Source: Cyanothece sp. BG0011
Lineage (GTDB): Bacteria > Cyanobacteriota > Cyanobacteriia > Cyanobacteriales > Microcystaceae
Length of the DNA stretch: 54,038 nt
Assembly: GCF_003013815.1 (NCBI RefSeq)
Contig: NZ_PRLH01000049.1
Location: forward strand, 1-54,038
Direction: 5' to 3'
Part shown: in pieces, positions 1 to 7,459 of the stretch
Layout: every line of letters starts with the position of its first letter
Position numbering within the stretch: position 1 is the stretch's first letter
Position numbers and translations under genes: made by a program
The notes under the pieces: generated by a model
Databases searched by the model: none
What the model was told of the DNA's origin: nothing
Seen by the model: only the letters and a program-made list of their open reading frames with translations

Positions 1-1
1 T

Positions 2-292
2 TGCATAATTCTAAATTTTGTGTCAAATAATTTTAAGGTTATTACTGAGAGACAAAAATCTAGTTATTTCAGTTTAACTAAAAGCTGGAGCAATATAATA
101 TCATTATTAGATTTTCTGAGAGTTAATTTTTGGAAACTAATTTATTATCATTTAAAAAATGAACCATCATCACTTACGCATGGAAATTTAATGTCAACAA
201 ATATAATCAAAAATACTAAAGTTGATTTGAAAGAAATTCTAAGAATAAATCAACATAATATTAAGTCTACTAAACAAAAAATTAACCCATGA
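2..292 (+). CDS. 3' end of an unidentified gene cut by the window edge
   Basis: The reading frame is open from the first bases of the window to the TGA at 290-292, so this is probably the C-terminal part of a gene that begins outside. A GTG at 20 could be an internal start giving 90 residues, but no Shine-Dalgarno sequence precedes it. The product is rich in Ile, Asn and Lys, carries a hydrophobic WSNIISLLDFL patch and ends in a basic tail. I recognise no domain. The next gene on this strand is a sulfotransferase 179 bp downstream, so a surface-polysaccharide gene is possible, but that is only a guess from position. Confidence 0.4.
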   Translation, partial: CIILNFVSNNFKVITERQKSSYFSLTKSWSNIISLLDFLRVNFWKLIYYHLKNEPSSLTHGNLMSTNIIKNTKVDLKEILRINQHNIKSTKQKINP

Positions 293-471
293 AATGTCTA
301 TAAGTTAGAGTACCTAGTATATTCTCTATTCCTTCTTTTTATCTACTATTAGTAAAACGAGATTGTATTCTTCACTCTCCTAGAAAAATATTGACGTTTA
401 AGTTTCACCTATTTTATTTTATAATAACAAACAAGAAGATTTTCCCTTAAAAAGTTATTTATATAAAAATT

Positions 472-1371
472 ATGTCCTTTGTTGATTTTATGATTATTGG
501 AGCGATGAAAAGTGGCACGACAACTCTAAGTCAGATTTTATCTCAACATCCTGATGTTTATTTTTGTCACGAAAAAGAACCACATTTTTTTAGTAAAAAT
601 CCTAATTGGGAGACTAATCTTAATAACTATCGCGCCCTTTATTCTCCTAAAAATCACCAAATTTGTGGAGAAGCCTCGACTACTTATACCTGTTATCCTG
701 AATTCAATCAAGATATCTGGAATTCCCTTTATAAATTTAATCCTAATTTAAAACTAATTTATATTATGAGAGATCCTGTAGATAGGATAGTTTCTCATTG
801 GATGCATATGTATTTGCGAGGATATACATCAGAAGCTTTGGAAAACAGTATTTTTAAAGATCCTTCTTATATTAATAGAACAAGATATTATCTGCAAATT
901 AGACCCTATTTAGAAAAATTTGGTCATGAACAAGTTTTACTATTGACTTTCGAGGAATTTATCAATAATCAAGCTACAGTATGCCAAAGAATTGCTGATT
1001 TTTTATCTATTGACTATCCTTTTCAAAAGGAAAACAAAATAATTCATGCTAATATTTCTGTGGGAAAATCAAAAGAAAATATCATTATTGATCAAATCAA
1101 AAGTAATCAAAGTTTCCAATTAATTAAAAATTTACTTCCTAATAATTTTAAGACTTGGGCTTACCGAAATATACGTAATTTAACCAATAAAAAAATAGAT
1201 CAGCGTCCAGTTATTTCTGAAAATTATAAAGAAATAATTTGGAATTTATTATATTTAGATGTAGAAAATATTGAAAAAGTCATGGGCAGAAAGTTGATTG
1301 AGTGGCAATCTCAGAATCAGCAAAATATATCCGATTTATCTTTACCTCAGTCCTCAGTAGATTCTCTTTAA
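472..1371 (+). CDS. PAPS-dependent sulfotransferase domain protein
   Basis: This is a soluble sulfotransferase that should move a sulfate from PAPS to a hydroxyl or amino group, most likely on a glycan or lipid. The 5'-phosphosulfate loop is at the N-terminus (MIIGAMKSGTTTL, residues 7-19, with KSGTT at 13-17). The 3'-phosphate-binding segment is RDPVDRIVSHW at about 100-110, including R100 and S108. The length (299 aa) is normal for the bacterial family. The acceptor cannot be read from the sequence. galE follows 99 bp downstream on the same strand, which fits exopolysaccharide or sheath modification. The PAP by-product could be removed by the CysQ-like phosphatase at 16151, though the two genes are far apart. 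Confidence 0.85.
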   Translation: MSFVDFMIIGAMKSGTTTLSQILSQHPDVYFCHEKEPHFFSKNPNWETNLNNYRALYSPKNHQICGEASTTYTCYPEFNQDIWNSLYKFNPNLKLIYIMRDPVDRIVSHWMHMYLRGYTSEALENSIFKDPSYINRTRYYLQIRPYLEKFGHEQVLLLTFEEFINNQATVCQRIADFLSIDYPFQKENKIIHANISVGKSKENIIIDQIKSNQSFQLIKNLLPNNFKTWAYRNIRNLTNKKIDQRPVISENYKEIIWNLLYLDVENIEKVMGRKLIEWQSQNQQNISDLSLPQSSVDSL

Positions 1372-1470
1372 AATAGCGGGAGATCGAGCTTTTTTCAAAT
1401 CTTTATGATATAAAGATAATATAAATTTTATAATCTGACTCAATACTAATACTCAATTCAAACAACAATT

Positions 1471-2472
1471 ATGTCATCTAATCAAAGTCAAATTTTAGTA
1501 ACAGGAGGAGCCGGATATATCGGTTCTCATGCTGTTTTAGCCCTCAAAAAAGCGGGTTATGATGTGATTATTCTCGATAACTTAATCTATGGTCATCAAG
1601 ATTTAGTGGAAACGGTTTTAAAAGTAGAATTAATAGTAGGTGATCTTGGCGATCGCTCCCTACTTGATGATCTATTTAAACGGTATTCTATTGATGCGGT
1701 TATGCACTTCGCAGCCTTTGCTTATGTGGGAGAATCGATTAAAGAACCTCAAAAATATTACCGTAATAATGTTGCTAATACCCTCACTTTATTAGAGGCG
1801 ATGAAAGCAGCTTCTATTAATAAATTAGTCTTTTCTTCTACTTGTGCTACCTATGGAGTTGCTCAATTTTCTCCCATAACAGAAAAACATCCCCAAAACC
1901 CCATTAATCCTTATGGTGCTAGTAAATTAATGGTAGAACAAATCTTACAAGATTTCTCAAAAGCTTATGACTTAAACTATGTTTGTTTCCGCTATTTTAA
2001 CGCAGCTGGAGCGCATCCAGACGGGTTATTAGGGGAAGATCATGATCCTGAACCCCATTTAATTCCTTTAGTGCTTTTCACCGCCTTAGAAAAACGGAAA
2101 TTTATTTCCATTTTTGGCACAGATTATCCGACTCCTGATGGGACTTGTATCCGTGATTATATTCATGTTCTTGATATTGCTCAAGCTCATCTTTTAGGAT
2201 TAAACTATTTACGACAAGGCGGAAAATCTGATGTTTTTAACTTAGGAAATGGTAACGGATTCTCGATTCAAGAAGTCATTGATACCGCGATAAAAGTAAC
2301 CCAAAAAGACATTAATGTTAAAATTGGCGATCGCCGTCCAGGTGATCCCCCTATTTTAGTAGGAAGTGGCGAAAAAGCTACTAAAGTTTTAGGCTGGAAT
2401 CCTCAATATTCTAGTTTAGAAGATATTCTTTCCCACGCTTGGAAATGGCATCAAAAAAGACATATTGAGTAA
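1471..2472 (+). CDS. galE: UDP-glucose 4-epimerase
   Basis: This extended short-chain dehydrogenase interconverts UDP-glucose and UDP-galactose using tightly bound NAD. The Rossmann motif GGAGYIGSH is at residues 12-20. The catalytic S-x-T is at 122-124 (SSTCATYG) and Y148-x-x-x-K152 lies in NPYGASK. The length (333 aa) is standard for GalE, and the segments RYFNAAGA, RDYIHV and FNLGNGNGFS match the family. It follows the sulfotransferase in the same direction, so the two may be co-transcribed. The likely role is supplying UDP-galactose for surface polysaccharide. Specificity for the N-acetylated sugars is not excluded. Confidence 0.92.
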   Translation: MSSNQSQILVTGGAGYIGSHAVLALKKAGYDVIILDNLIYGHQDLVETVLKVELIVGDLGDRSLLDDLFKRYSIDAVMHFAAFAYVGESIKEPQKYYRNNVANTLTLLEAMKAASINKLVFSSTCATYGVAQFSPITEKHPQNPINPYGASKLMVEQILQDFSKAYDLNYVCFRYFNAAGAHPDGLLGEDHDPEPHLIPLVLFTALEKRKFISIFGTDYPTPDGTCIRDYIHVLDIAQAHLLGLNYLRQGGKSDVFNLGNGNGFSIQEVIDTAIKVTQKDINVKIGDRRPGDPPILVGSGEKATKVLGWNPQYSSLEDILSHAWKWHQKRHIE

Positions 2473-2524
2473 TTAATAATTGAATAATTTAACTGAAACA
2501 TATGGGTAAGTTTAGTTATTAAAT

Positions 2525-2878
2525 TTAAGGTCTAGGTAGATACTGAAAGACTATTTTATTATCCATAACTACAATTATTATCGGAGGGTTAAAGCTCGTT
2601 ACATATCCAACGTTTCCAATCTCCTGGCCATCGGACTTAACAGCAATAGAACCTTCCCCTGTATTTGAAACAGCAAAAGTCGTCAAATTTCTAGGCTGTA
2701 TGTTTGCCTTTGTTGATTCTCCCGAAGGAAAAGTAAGCTCAATTATTTTATCTTCCTCAGTCCCATTAATTACGTGACAATAACCATTATAAAACTTTAA
2801 GTCATCGTATACGCCTCTTGCAAACCACGATCCGATAACAGCTACTGTTGTTAAAATGACATATTTTTTTTTGCTCAT
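2525..2878 (-). CDS. Small membrane-anchored protein of unknown function
   Basis: The product is 117 aa with a short basic N-terminus (MSKKKY) followed by a hydrophobic stretch at about 6-20, which is either a signal peptide or a single membrane anchor. The rest looks like a small all-beta extracytoplasmic domain (alternating segments such as GSIAVKSDGQEIGNVGYVTS). I recognise no family. It lies 53 bp downstream of the cytosine methyltransferase on the same strand and could share its transcript, but nothing in it suggests a restriction enzyme. Confidence 0.6.
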   Translation of the reverse strand: MSKKKYVILTTVAVIGSWFARGVYDDLKFYNGYCHVINGTEEDKIIELTFPSGESTKANIQPRNLTTFAVSNTGEGSIAVKSDGQEIGNVGYVTSFNPPIIIVVMDNKIVFQYLPRP

Positions 2879-2931
2879 AGATACCTATATGTATATATAA
2901 GTTGATTTCTTTTATCACTTCCTACATAATC

Positions 2932-3867
2932 TCAAAATATAGGTAAGCATAACTGTTGAACTTGGATAATATTGGATGTAGCAAAATAATCAAGAATAGC
3001 ATTAGCTACATATTCAGCTAATCTAACAGGGACTGCATTACCTATCATTTGTTCTAAATTTGTTTTTGAACCTTCCCAAATAAAGTTATTAGGAAAGGTT
3101 TGAAGATAACTTCTTTCCTGAGTGGTTAGAGGACGAACATTTGAGGATAAAGGAACAACATCACCAGGATGTTTTTGATAGGTTTTAGGAATTGGTCGAT
3201 TAACACCTCGTATAGTTGGACTAGGTTCGTCAATACTAAAAATTCCCCGTCTTTTATAACTTCTAGGATGTCTATAATAATAATCTATTCCCAAACTATC
3301 CCCTAAATAGTCTCTAACTGTCATGGATTTTTTAGATAGATTTTTTTCTAAGTAGGGAATCAGTTCCTTATCTTCTCCTTGATAAATTCCTATCCAAAAA
3401 AAACGCTTCCTTTTTTGAGGAACACCGCATAAACTAGCGTCTAAAATTTTTTCTGTGATTCCATATCCTGATTGTTTTAAAATATTTTTAGTTTCTATAT
3501 ATTTATTAGTTTTGTTAAAACGCCCTACATTTTCTAAGACAAAAACTTTAGGTAAAATATAGGTTATAATTTGAGCAAAAGCAATGGTTAAATCGCCTCT
3601 GCCTAAATTTTCATCACGTTTTCCTGCGCTTGAAAAATCTTGACAAGGAGGCCCTCCCATAATTAAATCAGGATTTAAACTTTTAAACTTTTCTAAATAT
3701 AATTCATAGTCACTGAGATCCCATCGATAAATTGGATGTTTAAAATTTTTGCCATAAACATTAACAGCAGGTTCCCAGTTATCGCAAGCAGCAAGTATGG
3801 TATATCCTGCATTTTGAAATCCTAATGAGAGTCCACCACATCCTGCAAATAAATCAATTACTTTCAT
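2932..3867 (-). CDS. DNA (cytosine-5-)-methyltransferase, apparently orphan
   Basis: This is a C5-cytosine methyltransferase that should flip out a target cytosine and methylate it from SAM. Motif I is DLFAGCGGLSLGF at the N-terminus. Motif IV is GGPPCQDFSSAG with the catalytic Cys at about residue 75. Motif VI is LENV, motif VIII is PQKRKRFFWIG, and motif X is MIGNAVPVRLAEY near the C-terminus. I chose the ATG at 3867 because the longer frame begins with a TTG at 3876 (Leu-Leu-Tyr) without a Shine-Dalgarno. The length is about 311 aa. No endonuclease gene lies on either side, so it looks solitary. The target site cannot be read from the sequence. Confidence 0.9.
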   Translation of the reverse strand: MKVIDLFAGCGGLSLGFQNAGYTILAACDNWEPAVNVYGKNFKHPIYRWDLSDYELYLEKFKSLNPDLIMGGPPCQDFSSAGKRDENLGRGDLTIAFAQIITYILPKVFVLENVGRFNKTNKYIETKNILKQSGYGITEKILDASLCGVPQKRKRFFWIGIYQGEDKELIPYLEKNLSKKSMTVRDYLGDSLGIDYYYRHPRSYKRRGIFSIDEPSPTIRGVNRPIPKTYQKHPGDVVPLSSNVRPLTTQERSYLQTFPNNFIWEGSKTNLEQMIGNAVPVRLAEYVANAILDYFATSNIIQVQQLCLPIF

Positions 3868-3895
3868 GTATAACAAACTTAATTACATACTCTAT

Positions 3896-5107
3896 CTATC
3901 TATAGCTTCTACCTCGCCATTGTTTCGGTGTTTGTAAAGAGGATAAAAAGATTCTTAAAACCGCTAAAGGATCAGCTAAAGGCGATAACCAAAAGAATAA
4001 TGATTTGCCTAGCGAAGACTTATCTTTGTAATAGGAAGGAAAAACAGCAAACAGTAACGCAAACCGAATAATAACTAAAATAAGATTTAAAGCGATCGCC
4101 AATTCTAAACTCAGGAAACTATAACCAACGAACCAAAAACCAACAAAAATAATTAACAAAAATAAAGGTAACCCTTGAGTCAATAATAATAAAGCTAAAT
4201 CACCCCAAACTTGAGGAGTCGAAGCAGCATCTTTAAGATCCAGCGATCGCCCCCATTCGTTCCAGGTTTCTGTGATCCCTTCGTACATCCTCACCCGAAT
4301 CAGGTTCTTACCGTCTAAAAAACCCACCTTAAAGCCCTGTTTAGCGGCTTCACGGGCCAGAGTGACATCATCACAAAAAGAACCAGCAGCGCAGCTATAT
4401 CCGTCCAATGCTTCTAAAACAGAACGACGAGACAAGAAACATTGACCATTGGCCATCACCCGATCGGGGGTTTGGTTTCTCACGCCAGCCGAATCAAACC
4501 GATACAATAAGGTCATTAATAAAGCAGGTTGTAACCACCACTCTCCGGCATCTTTGAGGATAAACTGAGGGGATAACGAGACCATATCATAACCCTCTTC
4601 CTCGGCCGCTTTCACTAAACTCGCCACTAACCCCGGTTGGGGTTGGGTATCGGCATCAATGCCCAATACCCATTGACTGCGAGGAGAAGTGTTTAAAAAT
4701 CCATTATGGAGGGCCCAGGGACGGCCAACCCATCCCGAAGGCAAAGGATCATCGGTGATCAGGCGAAAACGGGGATCGTGTAATCCTGCGGTTTTTACCA
4801 ATTCTTGGGTTCCATCTTGAGAATGACTATCAACGACAATAATTTCTCGAACTTCATAACTTTGTTGTCCTAACCCTTGTAAACAAGGCGTAATTCGTTC
4901 TGCTTCATTGAGGGTAGGAACGACCACACTCACGTTACCCAACATTTCAGGATCAGGTAATTGGGGTTTTAAGGGGGGGCGACGCTTAGCCCCTTTGAGC
5001 AGACGAGACAACAAAATAAGGGTTGCTGTTCCTTGAGACAGTAACACAGACAGAGAAATAAGGCCGATAACCGTATCATTCAACAAAATAGACACTCCGT
5101 GATCCAT
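3896..5107 (-). CDS. cruG: Family 2 glycosyltransferase, CruG-like (carotenoid 2'-O-glycosylation)
   Basis: This membrane-bound GT2 enzyme has an N-terminal membrane helix at about 13-35, then a GT-A domain with VVPTLNEAERITP and the DXD-type GIDADTQPQPG. Several C-terminal hydrophobic helices follow (about 305-385). CruG is the known 2'-O-glycosyltransferase that completes myxoxanthophyll-type carotenoid glycosides in cyanobacteria. The assignment here rests on the GT2-plus-membrane architecture and on the cruF-like gene only 13 bp upstream, an arrangement known for cruF-cruG. The sugar donor cannot be deduced. Confidence 0.82.
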   Translation of the reverse strand: MDHGVSILLNDTVIGLISLSVLLSQGTATLILLSRLLKGAKRRPPLKPQLPDPEMLGNVSVVVPTLNEAERITPCLQGLGQQSYEVREIIVVDSHSQDGTQELVKTAGLHDPRFRLITDDPLPSGWVGRPWALHNGFLNTSPRSQWVLGIDADTQPQPGLVASLVKAAEEEGYDMVSLSPQFILKDAGEWWLQPALLMTLLYRFDSAGVRNQTPDRVMANGQCFLSRRSVLEALDGYSCAAGSFCDDVTLAREAAKQGFKVGFLDGKNLIRVRMYEGITETWNEWGRSLDLKDAASTPQVWGDLALLLLTQGLPLFLLIIFVGFWFVGYSFLSLELAIALNLILVIIRFALLFAVFPSYYKDKSSLGKSLFFWLSPLADPLAVLRIFLSSLQTPKQWRGRSYR

Positions 5108-5120
5108 AATCCATTGTCAA

Positions 5121-6011
5121 TTATCCATTATTAAAAGACACCTTGACGAGATTTTCAGGAATATCAGCCTCTGTTGGGGTATCAGCGAGACGATACAATA
5201 CCAAGACAGGAATTAAACCAACTATTAACCCTAACAAAACTGGAATATAAATTCCGGCCGCTAAACTCATAATCATGGCAAAAGCAAAATTGCTGACATA
5301 GATGGCGAAAGGTAGTCCTAAGTTATGTTGAGGAAAATTCAAGGGTTTAACTTTCCAAATTAAGGTAGCAACCGTCATAAAGATTGCCCCGGTACCGAAC
5401 CAACCGGCAAAATTTTGATAAGGCATTCCAAAAAATGCCCCCGGTTGATCCCAAACCCAAAATGGCATGGTGGTTTGACTCATGGCGGGATCTAAAACAA
5501 AATCCCAAGCCGTTAAGAAAATGGAACCAAGGACTATAGAAGCGACTATTTTAAGCCAATTTTGAGAAATTTTATTATTTAATCCGGCGCGGGCAATTAA
5601 ATAAGCACTAAATCCTAAATAGAACCAAGATAAGGGGATGGTAAAGGGAACTAACCCGGCAATTTTATAACCTAATCCTGTTAAATAGCGATAGTGACCA
5701 AAGGGGAACCCGGTACTGGTTCCGAGTAATTCACTGGTTAGGGAAATGGCTAAAGCCGGTAACATAAAGCCTAACCAATGCCACACCCCAAGGGTCCGAT
5801 AAGCATAGACGGTTACGGCCGCCATTCCTAACAACATATACATCACACCACCGCCGGCCATGGACCAAGCAAAGGCAGTTTTACCAATGGGGGGTAAACT
5901 GGCAACAAAATCAGGATTAGGCAACACTAACAATAATCCTGCTAAACCAAAAGCCATAGAGAAAATGTGGCCGATGACAAGAATGCGTTCTACGCGCATA
6001 AGGGTATTCAT
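5121..6011 (-). CDS. cruF: Carotenoid 1',2'-hydratase/1'-hydroxylase CruF-like membrane protein
   Basis: This is a 296-aa polytopic membrane protein with about seven or eight hydrophobic helices, of the DUF422/CruF type. Recognisable stretches are TSELLGTSTGFPFGHYRY, AWDFVLDPAM and FFGMPYQNFAGWFGTG, rich in conserved polar residues inside the membrane region. CruF hydrates or hydroxylates the psi end of gamma-carotene-type intermediates on the way to myxol glycosides. The gene sits 13 bp before cruG, so the two probably form one functional unit. The ATG at 6011 (MNTLMRVERI) is used; an internal ATG at 5999 is also possible. Confidence 0.85.
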   Translation of the reverse strand: MNTLMRVERILVIGHIFSMAFGLAGLLLVLPNPDFVASLPPIGKTAFAWSMAGGGVMYMLLGMAAVTVYAYRTLGVWHWLGFMLPALAISLTSELLGTSTGFPFGHYRYLTGLGYKIAGLVPFTIPLSWFYLGFSAYLIARAGLNNKISQNWLKIVASIVLGSIFLTAWDFVLDPAMSQTTMPFWVWDQPGAFFGMPYQNFAGWFGTGAIFMTVATLIWKVKPLNFPQHNLGLPFAIYVSNFAFAMIMSLAAGIYIPVLLGLIVGLIPVLVLYRLADTPTEADIPENLVKVSFNNG

Positions 6012-6084
6012 GAGTTTTTATCGATAGTCTGTGGGTTAAATTCTAGTTTACAAAACTTTATAAAAAAAGATAATAGTTTTCCTT

Positions 6085-6111
6085 GGGGTTCGGGGTTCGG
6101 TGTTCGGAGTT
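6085..6111. repeat. Short tandem heptamer repeat (GGGGTTC-like)
   Basis: Nearly four 7-bp units lie in the cruF-RDD spacer: GGGGTTC, GGGGTTC, GGTGTTC and a partial GGAGTT. Short tandemly repeated heptamers are common in cyanobacterial intergenic DNA. Related heptamer tracts occur at 45541, 48846 and 53289 in this window. Confidence 0.7.
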
Positions 6112-6141
6112 ATGATTTAAGACTGGTCACTGATAACTGGT

Positions 6142-6747
6142 TTAATATCGATCATTGTAGTCGTCGTAATCATCATAGTCATCATCTTGATAATTCTTTC
6201 GTTTATTTTGACGACTTTGTATTTTTGCTTTGATAATTTTCCATAATTTCTTTAAGCGTAAATCTAAGGAAAAGCCCCTTTCGGTTTGAATAACAATGGT
6301 GTTGCCTACTCTATCATGAAACGCTTGATTATATTCTTCATCTCCGATAGCAATCCCACAATCGATAATTAAAGGGGTAATAAAGATTAACATCGATAAT
6401 CCATTTTTAAAATTGATATTTAATCCCACCATAGCTAACATAGCAGCAAATCCTAAAATGGCTTCTCGTTTAGCTAATGCTTGTAAACCGGGAATCCTTA
6501 AAAATCGAAGGTCAATTACTTTAATATCAAACGCCCAACTCCCTAAACTTTGTCCTTTATTTTTTCCCACAATAATGATTCGTAAAATTAGCCAAATTCC
6601 TAAAAATACTAGGTCTTTAACCAATCCTTGAAAAAAAGAACTCAGAAACCATACTGTTACAAAGTCTAATAAAAAAGCATAAGCACGACGATCAAGAGGA
6701 ACTTTAGGAAAGCGTCGATCACTGGGTGGTAATTGATTAGAATACAT
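6142..6747 (-). CDS. RDD-family membrane protein
   Basis: This 201-aa protein carries an RDD domain, with the Arg/Asp-containing first helix (LDRRAYAFLLDFVTVWF, about 18-35) and further hydrophobic helices at about 40-60 and 95-130. The segment GQSLGSWAFDIKV is characteristic of the fold. The C-terminus is a charged tail of alternating Asp, Tyr and Asn after a basic stretch, of unknown purpose. RDD proteins have been linked to transport, but no substrate can be proposed. It lies 11 bp after the nanE-like gene and 130 bp before cruF. Confidence 0.78.
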   Translation of the reverse strand: MYSNQLPPSDRRFPKVPLDRRAYAFLLDFVTVWFLSSFFQGLVKDLVFLGIWLILRIIIVGKNKGQSLGSWAFDIKVIDLRFLRIPGLQALAKREAILGFAAMLAMVGLNINFKNGLSMLIFITPLIIDCGIAIGDEEYNQAFHDRVGNTIVIQTERGFSLDLRLKKLWKIIKAKIQSRQNKRKNYQDDDYDDYDDYNDRY

Positions 6748-6758
6748 ATATTTTTTGC

Positions 6759-7427
6759 TTATTTAAACATCCCTTGAAAGGCTTTTACTTTTAAATCAAT
6801 CCCTGTAATGGCCGTTCCCACAACAACAGAATAAGCCCCATAATTCAAGGCTTTTTTGGCATCTTCTGGAGTAGAAATTCCTCCCTCTGCAATAATAGGA
6901 ACGGTTAATTTTTGACTCATTTCTTCTAATAATGAAAACCCTGGTGGCTGGAAATTTTCAGTTTCTTTAGTATAGCCATAAAGAGTGGTTCCCACAAAAT
7001 CTGCCCCTGCTTGGGCTGAAGCGATCGCATTTTCTATGGTGTCTACATCAGCCATCACTAATTTTCCTAATTTTTGGTGAATATTGTTAATTAAATCCGC
7101 TAATGTTTCTCCTTGGGGACGGTTTCTTAAGGTTCCATCAATGGCAATAATATCAGCCCCGGCCTCAGCGATGGCAACGGCATCATGATAACAGGGCGTA
7201 ATATAAATATCATACCCTGAATAGTCCTGTTTCCACAGCCCAATAAGAGGAATATTGGGTAATTCTTGTCTCACTTGTTTAACATGATTCGGGGTATTAA
7301 TTCTTATCCCTTTTGCCCCTTGATTAACGGCCGCTTTGGCCATAGCAGCAATAATTTTAGGGTCAAATAATGGAGAGTCAACCGGTGCTTGACAAGAAAC
7401 AATTAAGCTGGATTTTGGTATAATCAT
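6759..7427 (-). CDS. nanE: Putative N-acetylmannosamine-6-phosphate 2-epimerase (NanE-like)
   Basis: This 222-aa TIM-barrel protein matches the NanE family, which converts ManNAc-6-phosphate to GlcNAc-6-phosphate. The N-terminal SCQAPVDSPL is followed by GIRINTPNHVK. The stretch IGLWKQDYSGYDIYITP contains K66, the position of the catalytic lysine in the family. AIDGTLRNRPQGETL and VPIIAEGGISTPEDAKKAL contribute phosphate and substrate contacts. No sialic-acid lyase or kinase lies nearby, so the enzyme probably serves amino-sugar recycling rather than sialate use. It starts 33 bp after the CikA-like kinase gene and may be on the same transcript. Confidence 0.82.
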   Translation of the reverse strand: MIIPKSSLIVSCQAPVDSPLFDPKIIAAMAKAAVNQGAKGIRINTPNHVKQVRQELPNIPLIGLWKQDYSGYDIYITPCYHDAVAIAEAGADIIAIDGTLRNRPQGETLADLINNIHQKLGKLVMADVDTIENAIASAQAGADFVGTTLYGYTKETENFQPPGFSLLEEMSQKLTVPIIAEGGISTPEDAKKALNYGAYSVVVGTAITGIDLKVKAFQGMFK

Positions 7428-7459
7428 AAGGCAAAATTAAACTAATAACTGATGAGTAA

